A program made the position numbers and the translations under genes. DNA of 64,000 nt from Bradyrhizobium sp. Arg816 (GTDB lineage: Bacteria > Pseudomonadota > Alphaproteobacteria > Rhizobiales > Xanthobacteraceae): assembly GCF_029989365.1 (NCBI RefSeq), contig NZ_JAPRAQ010000014.1, positions 62,001 to 126,000 of the forward strand. Direction: 5' to 3'. The stretch's first letter is position 1. Every line of letters starts with the position of its first letter. The notes under the pieces are model-generated. The model searched no databases, was not told where the DNA came from, and worked only from the letters and a program-made list of their open reading frames with translations. Shown here in pieces: positions 30,664-42,055 of this stretch.

Positions 30664-31644
30664 TCAGAGCCTGCGCAATCGTCCAAGCCACCGCTTGTAA
30701 ACATCGCCCGGGATCGTCATCGTGGCGACGCCGGCCATGACCAGCACGAGACCGAGCGCGAGGTTTGACGGCACGGATTCGCCGAGCAGCACGATCGATA
30801 GTGCGACGCCGATCGGAATCCGCAAGTATCCCTGCGCGTTGGTGGTCAGCGTGCCGAGCCGAACCAGGCACATGTAGAACAGCATCAATCCCAGCGCGCT
30901 GGAGATGATGCCCATGGCGATGGTGGCGACGATTGCCGTCGGCGTCGGGTGCAGTGTCCAGGGCTGGTCGATGATCAGCGAGGGCGGCAGCAGCACGAGG
31001 CCACCGAACAGCAGCGAGCCGGTCGCCACCACCATCGGATCGTATTCGGAGAGCCGCAAGCCAAAGATGGTCGCGCAGGCAAAGGAGATGGTGGCGAGCA
31101 GGATCGCGATCTCGGCCACGATCTCGCCACTGAAGCCGCGCAGCGCGTCGAGACCGACGATGGCGATGGTGCCGGCAAGGCCGAGAATTGCGCCCACGAG
31201 CTTCAGCAGCGTCGCCGGCTCATGCCGCGTGATCAACGACGTGATCAGGAAAGCGAAGATCGGCGTCGTCGAGGCCAGCACCACCGTGTTCGACGCCGGC
31301 ACATATTGCTGCGACCAGGTGATGACCAGGAACGGAAAGGTCGAGTTGATCAGCTGCTGGACTGCGAACAGCTTCCAGGCCTTCGCATCGGTCGGGAGCT
31401 TGAGGCCGCGCACCCACAGGATCGCGAACAGAAAGGCGGCCGCGATCAGCGAGCGCGCCGAGATGAAGGTGACAGGCGGGATGGTGGGAAGCGCGAGCTT
31501 CGCCAGCGGATAGGTGGAGCTCCAGCAGCAGGCGAGCGCGAACAGCAGCGCATAGTCGCGCCAGTTGCGGACGCCGGTGGCGATGATGGATGGCGACGAT
31601 GATGCGGCGGCCGCCGTGCGGCCCGACGATGTGCTCTGCGGCAC
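30664..31644 (-). CDS. EamA-family (DMT) transporter
   Basis: A 326-residue inner-membrane protein with ten hydrophobic segments arranged as two EamA halves. The first starts YALLFALACCWSSTYPLAKLA and the second lies around EIAILLATISFACATIFG. Such drug/metabolite transporters export amino acids, sugars or metabolites; specificity is not readable. Translation probably starts at GTG behind GGAAC. The first 28 residues are polar and Ser-rich. Confidence 0.85.
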   Translation of the reverse strand: MPQSTSSGRTAAAASSSPSIIATGVRNWRDYALLFALACCWSSTYPLAKLALPTIPPVTFISARSLIAAAFLFAILWVRGLKLPTDAKAWKLFAVQQLINSTFPFLVITWSQQYVPASNTVVLASTTPIFAFLITSLITRHEPATLLKLVGAILGLAGTIAIVGLDALRGFSGEIVAEIAILLATISFACATIFGLRLSEYDPMVVATGSLLFGGLVLLPPSLIIDQPWTLHPTPTAIVATIAMGIISSALGLMLFYMCLVRLGTLTTNAQGYLRIPIGVALSIVLLGESVPSNLALGLVLVMAGVATMTIPGDVYKRWLGRLRRL

Positions 31645-31654
31645 CTTGTTCCTG

Positions 31655-31697
31655 CTCCCCCGCGCCAGAGCGCTTGTCGCAAGTCTGGGCGAGGGGG
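31655..31697. repeat. Imperfect inverted repeat after the thioesterase gene
   Basis: A 15-base arm at 31655-31669 pairs imperfectly with 31684-31697 across a 14-base loop. It lies between two minus-strand genes and could be a terminator or another dispersed palindromic repeat. Confidence 0.45.
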
Positions 31698-31719
31698 TGC
31701 GAAAAGGGAAGGCGTCGAG

Positions 31720-32199
31720 CTATGCGTTTGGCTGGAGTGCCGGCTTCCGCTTCACCCGCTTGATCGTCCCGGAGAAGGTGAACAGCGGCCGCCCGGCCGA
31801 GGTCAGCTTGCCCCGCAGGAAGATCAGCGAGCCGCCGGCGCGGGACACTTCGCCGGCGCATTCGACCAGCTCGCCCTTGCGGGCCGCGTCGAGGAAATCA
31901 CAGGCGAAATTCGTCGTCACGGCCGGGCCATCCAGCTCGTGGGTGGCGATCGCGAACAGGCAATAGTCGGCGAATGCCATGAAGCAGCCGCCGTGGACGT
32001 TTCCGGAGCCGTTGAGGTGCTTCTTCTCGACCCGGAAGGCCGAGCGGACGCTGCCGTCTTCCTCGACTTTGTGCCAGAACGGGCCGATATGGCTCTCAAA
32101 GCTGTCGCGAATCCAGGTTCGCCAACCCTTGAACTCACCTTCGGTGGCCACGTGCAGGTCGGGGCGGCGGGTGGATGGGACTTTGGTCAGCACGTGCAA
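31720..32199 (-). CDS. PaaI-type hotdog thioesterase
   Basis: The 159-residue single-domain hotdog protein has the PaaI-like active-site stretch NVHGGCFMAFADYCLF (about 68-83), where the HGG turn and a downstream acidic residue act on acyl-CoA thioesters. The middle and C-terminal strands (FACDFLDAARKGELVE, LIFLRGKL) fit the family. TTG at 32199 lies a good distance from GAAGG and is taken as the start; a GTG two codons later is an alternative. It is divergent from purL. Confidence 0.8.
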   Translation of the reverse strand: MHVLTKVPSTRRPDLHVATEGEFKGWRTWIRDSFESHIGPFWHKVEEDGSVRSAFRVEKKHLNGSGNVHGGCFMAFADYCLFAIATHELDGPAVTTNFACDFLDAARKGELVECAGEVSRAGGSLIFLRGKLTSAGRPLFTFSGTIKRVKRKPALQPNA

Positions 32200-32382
32200 G
32201 GAATTGGGCCTTCAATTACGGGTCTTTAGCCCTTAAATCCGATCCGTCCGCACCTTGCAATTCCTGTTCCCGCATCCCCCGGCCGCAAAACGTGGGACAG
32301 CGGGAAAATGCGCCATAAAGGGCTTTTCGTAGGCCCCCGATCTTCCTAAGAACGGCAAAACGCCGCCGAAAGCCCCGAATCC

Positions 32383-34593
<2,211 letters not shown>

Positions 34594-34610
34594 GCCGCCG
34601 CCGCGAACTC

Positions 34611-34698
34611 CGTCATTGCGAGCGAAGCGAAGCAATCCAGACCGTCTCCGCGGCGGCAGACTGGATTGCTTCGTCGCAAGAACTCCTCGCAATGACGG
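34611..34698. repeat. Palindromic repeat family B, copy 1
   Basis: CGTCATTGCGAGCGAAGCGAAGCAATCCAG on the left faces CTGGATTGCTTCG and CGCAATGACG on the right, forming a hairpin of about 88 bases. A second copy is at 51919-51999. It lies between convergent gene ends and is a typical dispersed REP-like element of Bradyrhizobium and relatives. Confidence 0.88.
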
Positions 34699-34715
34699 AC
34701 GGAGAGACCTCGGCC

Positions 34716-35903
34716 TCACAAAACGTGTGACGCGCCCGGAATCTTCCGCAACATTGCCGTCAGTCCCCAGCTCAGCATCACCGTGAGCACGAAGCCGATC
34801 CCGGCCTTGAAGATCGCAGGCCACGAATAGTCGAACAGCACATACTGGATCCACAGCGCGATCGGGTAGTGCACCAGGAACATGCCGTAGGCGTCCGCCT
34901 GCATGCGGTCGAGCAGGTTCGGCCCCGGCGACTTCTGGTGCAGGAAGAAGGCGAGGATCGCGAGCAGGATCGCGGCCGAGAACAGCACGACGAACGTGCC
35001 GTAGATCGCCTGATACCAGTCCGGCAGCACGTTGGGATTCCCGAGGATTGCGCGCTTGATGTAGATCATGCACCACATCAGGCAGTAGGGTACCAGCGTG
35101 GCGATCACCCACATCCATCGGTTCTTCGGCAACTGGCCCTCGGCGCTGAGGATGCCGCGATCGAAGTTGGCGGCGCCGACGCTGACGCCGATGAAGAAAT
35201 AGGCGAAGTAGAGCAGGACGCGGCTCGCCTGCACCGAAAACGGTCCGAACTCGAACCATTTGTTGGCGCCGAAATGGACCAGCGCGGGCACGTAGACGAC
35301 GGCACTGACGACGGCGAGCAGCAGCCAGAACACGGCCGGCTGGTCAAATCCGCGCAGCGAAACGCGGTTGACCGGATCGACCAGGTGGGCCGAGACCCGG
35401 TAGAGCAGGCTCGCGGTCAGGTCGAACGCCAGCAGCACCCACACGAACCAGATCGGCCCGCTCGGCCACGGCCCGACGGTGATCGTCTTCCACCAGAACG
35501 AAGCGAAGGTCAGCTCGGGATCGTGCCGCAGCGCGATCGCGTAATAGGCGAGCGGGGTGACCGTGAAGGCCGCGATCACGAACGGCAGCCCGAGCCGCAA
35601 CAGGCGGTCGCGCAGGAAAACCTGTGGCGCCTTGCGCGCGATGCCGGACCACGTGAACAGTCCCGACAGGAAGAAGAACATCGCCATGAAGAAGCTGTCG
35701 GTGCAGAGCACAACGATGTCGAAGCCGATCCAGGACGCCGGGTCGGTGTGACCGAAATAGGTGTAGGGAATGACGGCGTGGTGCAGCAGCACCACCAGCG
35801 TGAGGAAGGTGCGGGTCCGATCGAGCGACAGATTGCGCGCCTTGGCTTTCGGCGCGGCGTGCGCCTCTGCGCCGATCGTCGCGGAATGTGACATCGTCAT
35901 CAT
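34716..35903 (-). CDS. Acyltransferase family 3 membrane protein
   Basis: A 395-residue protein with about ten transmembrane helices. The N-terminal block SLDRTRTFLTLVVLLHHAVIPY carries the conserved Arg and His of the acyltransferase-3 (OafA/OpgC/NodX-like) family. FFLSGLFTWSG and DRLLRLGLPF are also conserved. Such enzymes O-acylate surface or periplasmic glycans; the acceptor is unknown. Three ATG codons cluster at 35903, 35900 and 35894; the first is given. It ends beside the family B palindromic repeat. Confidence 0.85.
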   Translation of the reverse strand: MMTMSHSATIGAEAHAAPKAKARNLSLDRTRTFLTLVVLLHHAVIPYTYFGHTDPASWIGFDIVVLCTDSFFMAMFFFLSGLFTWSGIARKAPQVFLRDRLLRLGLPFVIAAFTVTPLAYYAIALRHDPELTFASFWWKTITVGPWPSGPIWFVWVLLAFDLTASLLYRVSAHLVDPVNRVSLRGFDQPAVFWLLLAVVSAVVYVPALVHFGANKWFEFGPFSVQASRVLLYFAYFFIGVSVGAANFDRGILSAEGQLPKNRWMWVIATLVPYCLMWCMIYIKRAILGNPNVLPDWYQAIYGTFVVLFSAAILLAILAFFLHQKSPGPNLLDRMQADAYGMFLVHYPIALWIQYVLFDYSWPAIFKAGIGFVLTVMLSWGLTAMLRKIPGASHVL

Positions 35904-36086
35904 GGTCGCCCCGATTGCGCTCCTGCCCTGGCCGGACTGTGCCGTCGGGAACCGGATTCAGCAAGCGCAGTTTGTGTCGCGCCTTGCCCGCGGAGGGCCC
36001 TCAGGAACCAGTTCCATGCAGCGAAGTTAGCGTTCGCGAATGGGTCGAGGGCCGCAAAACATGCGGCATCCAAGGCGGAGTTGGCT

Positions 36087-36260
36087 ATGACGATCCTGAA
36101 ATGGGCGCTGATCTTTCTCTTGATCTCGATCGTGGCCGGCGTGCTCGGCTTCACCGGCCTCTCGGCCGCCTCGGCCGATGTCGCCCGCTTCCTGTTCTAT
36201 ATCTTCGTCGTGATCTTCCTGGTGCTGCTGATACTGGGGCTCACGATCTTCAGGGCGTAG
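36087..36260 (+). CDS. DUF1328 small membrane protein
   Basis: A 57-residue protein, MTILKWALIFLLISIVAGVL at the start, has two transmembrane segments separated by a short GLSAASADVAR loop. It matches the DUF1328 (YtjA-like) family, small inner-membrane proteins of unknown function common in proteobacteria and often stress-induced. AAGGCGGAG lies six bases before the ATG. It is divergent from the acyltransferase and convergent with the hydrolase. Confidence 0.88.
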   Translation: MTILKWALIFLLISIVAGVLGFTGLSAASADVARFLFYIFVVIFLVLLILGLTIFRA

Positions 36261-36300
36261 CCGGGCTGCCGCTCGAATCGGGGGGCCGGGGCGCCGGCCC

Positions 36301-37404
36301 TCAATTGCCTGCGAATGGCATGACGCGGGCCATCAGCTCGGCCAAGAACTCATCAGGACGATCGAACGGAATGAAATGATCGCCGCCGCGAACCCACACA
36401 AATTCCTTATGCGGGGCCGTGATCTCCTTGAAATATTGCTCGGCGGGTTCGCCCGGCGTCACGCCGTCCGCGTCGCCCTCAATGAAGAACATGGGGATCG
36501 GCGATCTGAATCCCATCGAGGCCATGTCGCTCTGAAACATCGGCCCGTTCCGTCCGGTCAGATATTTGGCCGAGAAGGCGACGCCCTTGCGCCAGTTGTA
36601 CAAGTCGAGCAGCGAGACATCCGGCATGAAGAGCGGCGGGATGGGGCCCGCGAACTGGAAGCCGCCGGCGGGCCGCAGACCCAGCGCGTTGCTCCATTTG
36701 TCCGCAATCAGGCGATTTTCCGGGGTGAGGGTTGGCTGTGCAGCGATCGGCGCCAATTCCGCCAGGGCTTCGGGATTGTTGGCGGACGCCGCAAGTCGTT
36801 GCAGGCGCGCGATCGTGAGCTCGAATGCCTTCTCGAAGGTCGTCCTGCCAACCACCTGGCCCGTGCCGACATAGGCCGAGAACAGATCCGGGCGTTGCTT
36901 CACCATGTGAATTCCCAGGAACGAGCCCCAGGAATGCCCGACCAGGACGATCCTGTCCTTGTGCAGATGCGTGCGCAGATGCTCGGCCAGCTCGACGCCA
37001 TCCTGCGCCATTCGCTCCAGTGTCATGGTTGGAGCCAGCGTGTCTCCGGCGGCGCCATACGTGCGGCCGGTGCCGCGCTGGTCCCATTGCACGATGGTGA
37101 AGTGCTTTTCCCAGGGGCGCCAACCCGACGACATCGGCCAGCTGGAGCCTCCGGGCCCGCCATGGACGAACAGCAGGACCGGGTTATCCCGATCCTCGCC
37201 GCGGATTTGAATCCATTGCTTGATTCCGCCGATGTCGACGAACCCTCCCTCCTGCACGCCCTTTGGTGAGCGGATCGCGAGGGTTTCGGCGGCAAGATGC
37301 TGGCGATAGGCGCGAAAACCCAGTCCGGCGGCGGCCACCACGATGAGGATGGCGGCCACGCCCAGCAACGAGACCCCAATCAGTCTTGCGGCTTTGCGCG
37401 GCAT
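36301..37404 (-). CDS. Membrane-anchored alpha/beta hydrolase, proline iminopeptidase-like
   Basis: The 367-residue protein has one N-terminal transmembrane helix (about 8-30), then an alpha/beta-hydrolase fold. It contains the oxyanion motif HGGPGGSS, QWDQRGTGRTYG, the nucleophile elbow GHSWGS, and a C-terminal GGDHFIPFDRPDEF with the catalytic His. These features are those of the S33 proline iminopeptidase branch. It likely acts in the periplasm or at the membrane. It is 57 bases downstream of the DUF427 gene on the same strand and may share its transcript. Confidence 0.82.
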   Translation of the reverse strand: MPRKAARLIGVSLLGVAAILIVVAAAGLGFRAYRQHLAAETLAIRSPKGVQEGGFVDIGGIKQWIQIRGEDRDNPVLLFVHGGPGGSSWPMSSGWRPWEKHFTIVQWDQRGTGRTYGAAGDTLAPTMTLERMAQDGVELAEHLRTHLHKDRIVLVGHSWGSFLGIHMVKQRPDLFSAYVGTGQVVGRTTFEKAFELTIARLQRLAASANNPEALAELAPIAAQPTLTPENRLIADKWSNALGLRPAGGFQFAGPIPPLFMPDVSLLDLYNWRKGVAFSAKYLTGRNGPMFQSDMASMGFRSPIPMFFIEGDADGVTPGEPAEQYFKEITAPHKEFVWVRGGDHFIPFDRPDEFLAELMARVMPFAGN

Positions 37405-37461
37405 CTTGAGCCTTGTGTCGACGGAGAGGAAGCGACCTGCGACCGCCCCGGCGCGACGAGC

Positions 37462-37821
37462 CTACCCCACTTCCTCGATCTTCACCTTGTCCGGGTAGAA
37501 GGCGAGATGGCCGGAAATCTCCGTCATCGCGGGGAAAGGCGTCTCGTAGGTCCAGATCGCGTTGTCGAGCGTCTTGCCGTCGGCCTTGACGCTGTAATAG
37601 CTCGCGTCCCCTTTGTAGGGGCAATGGGTGACGCGGTCGGTGCGCTCCAGCAGCGCCATGTTGGCGTCCTCCCGCGGCACATATTGCACCGCCGGATATT
37701 TGGCTTCCTTCAAGATCAGTGCCTTGCTGGTCTCGGCGATCACGATGTCGCCGGCCGTGACGCGGACGCGCCGGGGATTTTGGGTGATGGTGATGGGGTG
37801 GTCGGGCCCTGGAAGCTTCAT
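37462..37821 (-). CDS. DUF427 protein
   Basis: The 119-residue protein shows the DUF427 pattern: PITITQNPRRVRV at the N terminus, KYPAVQYVPREDAN, the highly conserved THCPYKGDASYYSV, and AIWTYETPFPAM followed by HLAFYPDKV. No function is established for the family. The ATG is preceded by AAAGGCG. It probably heads a two-gene unit with the alpha/beta hydrolase. Confidence 0.88.
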   Translation of the reverse strand: MKLPGPDHPITITQNPRRVRVTAGDIVIAETSKALILKEAKYPAVQYVPREDANMALLERTDRVTHCPYKGDASYYSVKADGKTLDNAIWTYETPFPAMTEISGHLAFYPDKVKIEEVG

Positions 37822-38000
37822 GAGTTCACGCCTTTTCGATCAATCTGCCGCGCGCGGCACTTTGTCGTGCCTTTATCCGGATGGGATCAGGGATATAGTG
37901 CCGGAATGCGTGACGTAGAAGGCCGTTCACGCTAAGTTTGGCCCTGCCGGTCCGGGGACCCCGGCAAGCGATTCGAAGCCGAGACAGGAGCAAGACCCGA

Positions 38001-38237
38001 ATGCCCATGGACGCCCACGATATCGAGGCGATGATCAAGGCAGCGATCCCCGATGCCGAGGTGACGATCCGTGACCTCGCCGGCGATGGCGACCACTATG
38101 CCGCGACCGTGATCTCGGAATCCTTCCGCGGCAAGTCCCGCGTCCAGCAGCACCAGATCGTCTATCGGTCCCTGCAAGGCCAGATGGGCGGCGTGCTGCA
38201 TGCGCTGGCGCTGCAAACCGGGGTACCGGGGGCCTGA
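38001..38237 (+). CDS. bolA: BolA-family protein
   Basis: A 78-residue BolA protein (MDAHDIEAMIKAAIPDAEV near the start, SRVQQHQIVYRSLQGQMGG in the core). These proteins bind CGFS-type monothiol glutaredoxins and a shared [2Fe-2S] cluster in iron sensing and cluster transfer. The conserved His of the cluster-binding loop is present. CAGGAG precedes the ATG. The partner glutaredoxin gene grxD, often adjacent in alphaproteobacteria, is 3.8 kb away here, beyond ltrA and the ergothioneine genes. Which BolA subgroup it belongs to is not certain. Confidence 0.88.
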   Translation: MPMDAHDIEAMIKAAIPDAEVTIRDLAGDGDHYAATVISESFRGKSRVQQHQIVYRSLQGQMGGVLHALALQTGVPGA

Positions 38238-38257
38238 TCTGATCGCGTGACGGGGGG

Positions 38258-39457
38258 ATGACGATGGCTGCGGACAATCCTCGCGGCGCGATGTTTCGCG
38301 TCATCGCTCCAAACCAGCACAGCCGCGTCACCAATGCCGAGCTGTTCTTCGACCTCGTCTTCGTCTTCGCCGTCACGCAGGTCTCGCACACGCTGCTGCA
38401 CCATTTCACCCCGCTCGGCGCGGTGCACGTCACGGTGCTGTTCCTCGCGGTGTGGTGGGTATGGGTCTACACCGCCTGGGTCACCAACTGGCTCAATCCC
38501 GAGCTGACCCCGGTCCGCATCCTGATCTTCCTGATGATGTTGGGCGGCCTCGTGCTGTCGACGACGATCCCGACCGCGTTCGAGGGGCGGGGCCTGTGGT
38601 TCGCGATCGCCTACGCGACGATGCAGGTCGGACGCACCGCCTTCTGGCTCTTCGCGACCCCGCGCCATCGAACGGCCGTCCGGCACAACGCGATCCGCAT
38701 TCTGGTCTGGCTCTGCGGCTCCGCGATCTTCTGGATCCTCGGCGGTCTCGCCCATGACGAGGCACGGCTGTGGTGCTGGATCGCGGCGCTCGCGATCGAA
38801 TACGTCTCGCCCGCGGTGCGCTTCTGGGTCCCGAAGCTCGGCTTCTCGTCGGTCGAAGCCTGGGCCGTCGAGGGCGGCCACATGGCCGAGCGCTGCGCCG
38901 GCTTCATCATCATCGCGCTCGGTGAAGCCGTCGTCGTCAACGGCGCCACCTTTGCCGAGCTCGACTGGACCGCGGATAATATTTTGGCCTTTGTCTCGGC
39001 GCTGGCCGGGGCCATTGCGATGTGGTGGGTCTATTTCCACAAGGGCGCGGAGGCCGGCTCCGAGCGCATCTCGAAGTCCGCGGAATCCGGCCGGCTGGCG
39101 CGGCTCGCCTACACCTATCTGCACATGCCGATCGTCGCCGGCATCATCCTGACCGCGGTGTCGGACGAGCTGGTGCTGAAACATCCGACCGGACATTCCG
39201 ATATCAGGACCATCGTGAGCACGATCGGTGGTCCCTTGGTGTTCCTGGTCGGCACCATCCTGTTCAAGCACGCGATCCGCGGCTTCCTCCAGCTCTCCCA
39301 CGGCATCGGCATTATCCTGCTGCTGGTGCTGTGGTGGTTCGCCGCCGATCTCTCGCCACTCTGGCTGTCGGTCGCGTCGACCGTGATCATGATCGTGGTC
39401 GCGGTATGGGAGTCGGTGTCGCTGGGGTCGTCTCCGCAAGAGGCCGAGGAGCATTGA
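38258..39457 (+). CDS. ltrA: Low-temperature-requirement A family membrane protein
   Basis: A 399-residue protein with about twelve hydrophobic segments and the LtrA signature near the start, VTNAELFFDLVFVFAVTQVSH, plus GHMAERCAGFIIIALGEAVV in the middle. LtrA was named for a Listeria gene needed for growth at low temperature; its activity is unknown. It starts 20 bases after bolA and may be co-transcribed with it. A second ATG two codons downstream is possible. Confidence 0.88.
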   Translation: MTMAADNPRGAMFRVIAPNQHSRVTNAELFFDLVFVFAVTQVSHTLLHHFTPLGAVHVTVLFLAVWWVWVYTAWVTNWLNPELTPVRILIFLMMLGGLVLSTTIPTAFEGRGLWFAIAYATMQVGRTAFWLFATPRHRTAVRHNAIRILVWLCGSAIFWILGGLAHDEARLWCWIAALAIEYVSPAVRFWVPKLGFSSVEAWAVEGGHMAERCAGFIIIALGEAVVVNGATFAELDWTADNILAFVSALAGAIAMWWVYFHKGAEAGSERISKSAESGRLARLAYTYLHMPIVAGIILTAVSDELVLKHPTGHSDIRTIVSTIGGPLVFLVGTILFKHAIRGFLQLSHGIGIILLLVLWWFAADLSPLWLSVASTVIMIVVAVWESVSLGSSPQEAEEH

Positions 39458-39458
39458 C

Positions 39459-39477
39459 CCGGCGCCACTGGCGCCGG
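39459..39477. terminator. Shared terminator, ltrA/egtD
   Basis: An 8-bp perfect stem (39459-39466 with 39470-39477) with a 3-base loop fills the 25-bp gap between two convergent stop codons. It could end both transcripts, though neither side has a strong T run. Confidence 0.5.
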
Positions 39478-39482
39478 AGCGT

Positions 39483-40454
39483 TTACTCCGTCGCCTCCAG
39501 CGCGTGCACCGAAAACATCTTCGCCGCGTCCGTCCAGCTTTCGCGCACCTGCCAGCCCGCGCCCTGCGCCAGCGCAGCAAAACGCTCGAGGCTGTATTTG
39601 TAGCTGTTCTCGGTGTGGATGCTCTCACCCGGCCGGAACGAGAAGCTGGTGCCGAGCAGGCGCACGGTCTGGCTCTTCTTGCTGATCAGGTGCATCTCGA
39701 TCCGGTGCCGCTCGCGGTTGTAGATCGCGCGGTGGGTGAAGGCGGACAGGTCGAAATTGCCGCCGAGCTCGCGGTTGATGCGCACGAGCACATTGAGGTT
39801 GAAGCGGGCGGTGACGCCGGCGGCATCGTTGTAGGCGTCGTGGAGGACGCGCTCTTCCTTCTCGAGGTCGGCGCCGATGATCATCTGCGCGCCCTTGCCC
39901 AGGATCTTGCGGGCGCTCTTCAGGAAGGCCTGCGCCTCATGCGGCTCGAAATTGCCGATGGTCGAGCCGGGGAAGAAGCCGACCTTGGGCATCGATGCGA
40001 CTGCCCTCGGCAACTCGAACGGGGTGGTGAAGTCGGCCGCCACCGGATAGATGCCGAGCGTCGGGAAGTCCCGCTTCAGGCCGTTGGCCTGCGCCTTCAG
40101 GAAGTCGCCGGAGATGTCGACGGGCACATAGGCTGCGAATTTGCAGTGATCGAGCAGCAGGCGGACTTTCGTGGTTGCTCCGGCGCCGAACTCGACCAGC
40201 GCCGCATGCTGCGGAATGATCTTCGCGATCTCGCTGCCGCGCTCCTTCAGGATCGCAAGCTCGGTGCGCGTCGGGTAATATTCCGGCAGGCGCGTGATCG
40301 CCTCGAACAGCTCCGATCCGGCCGCGTCGTAGAAATATTTCGGCGACAGCTTTTTCGGCTGTTGCGACAGGTCCTCGATGGCCTCGCGGGCGAAGGCGGT
40401 GGTCTGCTCGTCGGGGAGATGGGCTTCGGCCAAAGCGCTGGCGTGCACATTCAT
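39483..40454 (-). CDS. egtD: L-histidine N-alpha-methyltransferase
   Basis: EgtD transfers three methyl groups from S-adenosylmethionine to histidine, giving hercynine, the first step to ergothioneine. The 323-residue protein shows KYFYDAAGSELFEAITRLPEYY near the N terminus, the SAM-binding loop VEFGAGATTKVR, and FPGSTIGNFEP. All are typical of the family. The ATG at 40454 follows CAGGAG; the frame runs upstream into egtB without similarity. It is the second gene of an egtB-egtD operon. Confidence 0.95.
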   Translation of the reverse strand: MNVHASALAEAHLPDEQTTAFAREAIEDLSQQPKKLSPKYFYDAAGSELFEAITRLPEYYPTRTELAILKERGSEIAKIIPQHAALVEFGAGATTKVRLLLDHCKFAAYVPVDISGDFLKAQANGLKRDFPTLGIYPVAADFTTPFELPRAVASMPKVGFFPGSTIGNFEPHEAQAFLKSARKILGKGAQMIIGADLEKEERVLHDAYNDAAGVTARFNLNVLVRINRELGGNFDLSAFTHRAIYNRERHRIEMHLISKKSQTVRLLGTSFSFRPGESIHTENSYKYSLERFAALAQGAGWQVRESWTDAAKMFSVHALEATE

Positions 40455-40504
40455 GATACTCTCCTGAACGCGCTGTCCGGCGCGTATTTGTCGTCGGATG
40501 ATTT

Positions 40505-41752
40505 TTATTCGTAGTCGGCGAGCCGCAGTCCCGTGAACTGCCAGCGATGGTGCGGATAAAAGAAGTTGCGATAGGTAATACGGCTGTGGCCCTCGGGAGT
40601 TGCAAGCGAGGAGCCGCGCAGCACCAACTGATTGATCATGAACTTGCCGTTGTACTCCCCGAGCGCGCCTTCGATGGCGCGGTAGCCGGGGTAGGGCGAA
40701 TATGAAGAACGCGTCCACTGCCAGACGATGCCGAAGGCGTCGTTGAGCTGGCCGGCGCGGGCCGCGACCTCCCATTCCATCTCGGTCGGCAGATGCTTCC
40801 CGGCCCAGCGCGCAAACGCATCGGCCTCGTAATAGCTGACGTGGCAGACCGGCGCGTCCGGATCGACCGGCTTGAGGCCGGCGAGCGTCATCATGTGCCA
40901 CTGGCCGTCGATCTCGCGCCAATGGCCGGGGGCGTCCCAGCCTTCGTTGTTGACGGTGGCAAAGCCGTCCATCAGCCACAGCGCTGGGGTCCGGTAGCCG
41001 CCGTCGCGCATGAAGGCGAGCCACTCGGCGTTGGTGACGAGATTGCGTGCGACCCTGACCGGACCGACGAGCGCGCGATGCGCCGGCTTCTCGTTATCGA
41101 AATGAAAACTGTCGTCGACATGACCGACGGTGTGGATGCCCTCGTTCAGCGTCAGCCAACCCTCACCCGCGCGTGTCGAAGCCGGGAAGCGCCAGTCCGG
41201 ATCATAGGCCGACGGAATCGGGTTCTGCGCGAAGGCATGCAGGATGTCGGTGAACATCAATTCCTGATGCTGCTGCTCGTGGTTGAGCCCGACCTCGACC
41301 AGCGGTGCGACCTCGCGAAGCTTGACCGCGCCGACCTCGCGGAAGAATTTGACGACGGCAGCATCGACATATGTTCGATAGGCGCCGACCTGATCGGCGC
41401 CGGGGCGGGTGATGTCGCCGCGGTGATTGCGGGAATGACGCGGGCCGGCGCTGACGTAATAGGAATTGAACAGGAAAGCGAAATCAGGGTGGAAGGGCCG
41501 GTAGCCGGGACAGTGCTCGCCGAGCAGGAATTGCTCCCAGAACCAGGTGGTATGGGCGCGATGCCATTTCGTGGGGCTCGCATCCGGCATGGATTGAATC
41601 TGCTGGTCTTCAGGCGACAGCGGCGCGGCCCGGCGCTCGGTCTCGTTGCGGACGGCGAGAAACGCCTCTTCCAGCCCCTGGGCGAGGCCGCGCGGGTCGG
41701 CCGACGGTGACGAAAGCGGCGGGGTGGCCGTAGCGGAGGCTTGTTTCGTCAC
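40505..41752 (-). CDS. egtB: Ergothioneine biosynthesis sulfoxide synthase
   Basis: EgtB is the iron enzyme that joins hercynine to a thiol donor, forming the sulfoxide intermediate of ergothioneine. The 415-residue protein has an N-terminal DinB_2-like domain with the iron ligands in KWHRAHTTWFWE (about residue 67) and the HxxxH of LNHEQQHQELM. A C-terminal formylglycine-generating-enzyme-like domain ends WQFTGLRLADYE. Translation probably starts at GTG 41752, six bases after GGAG. The donor thiol (gamma-glutamylcysteine or cysteine) cannot be told from sequence. egtD follows 50 bases later; no egtA, egtC or egtE is nearby. Confidence 0.93.
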   Translation of the reverse strand: MTKQASATATPPLSSPSADPRGLAQGLEEAFLAVRNETERRAAPLSPEDQQIQSMPDASPTKWHRAHTTWFWEQFLLGEHCPGYRPFHPDFAFLFNSYYVSAGPRHSRNHRGDITRPGADQVGAYRTYVDAAVVKFFREVGAVKLREVAPLVEVGLNHEQQHQELMFTDILHAFAQNPIPSAYDPDWRFPASTRAGEGWLTLNEGIHTVGHVDDSFHFDNEKPAHRALVGPVRVARNLVTNAEWLAFMRDGGYRTPALWLMDGFATVNNEGWDAPGHWREIDGQWHMMTLAGLKPVDPDAPVCHVSYYEADAFARWAGKHLPTEMEWEVAARAGQLNDAFGIVWQWTRSSYSPYPGYRAIEGALGEYNGKFMINQLVLRGSSLATPEGHSRITYRNFFYPHHRWQFTGLRLADYE

Positions 41753-42055
41753 GTTTTTCTCCAGACAGCACAAGAGAACGTTGTTGGCGTTGCCCGGTTC
41801 CAAAAACCGGGGTTCGTCCTAGATAAGGGCTCCGTTACGGTATGAAAGTCCTCCCCGGCGATGATATTCGTGGCATCATGTAATGGAGCCGGCGTGGCCT
41901 GGACCGGCCGCCCCAGGGCTGTTCAAGGGGTGTTCGCCGCCATTTTACTTTGGATGCACAACGGTTTGGGCTACATATATGGGCAAGTATCGGGTTAAAT
42001 CGGCTGGGCCGGCCCGAGGGAATCGTTGAGGGCTCCGCCCCGGAAGGACATGGAT
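41753..42055. other. Divergent region egtB/grxD
   Basis: This 303-bp gap carries the promoters of two divergent genes. It contains one perfect 7-bp hairpin (41793-41799 with 41805-41811) close to the egtB start, in its likely leader. No Irr, RirA or other named operator was convincingly recognised. Confidence 0.4.

Noticed and set aside
41793..41811. Hairpin in the egtB leader as a terminator or attenuator
   Set aside because: The stem is perfect but no T run follows on either strand and no leader peptide or alternative pairing was found.
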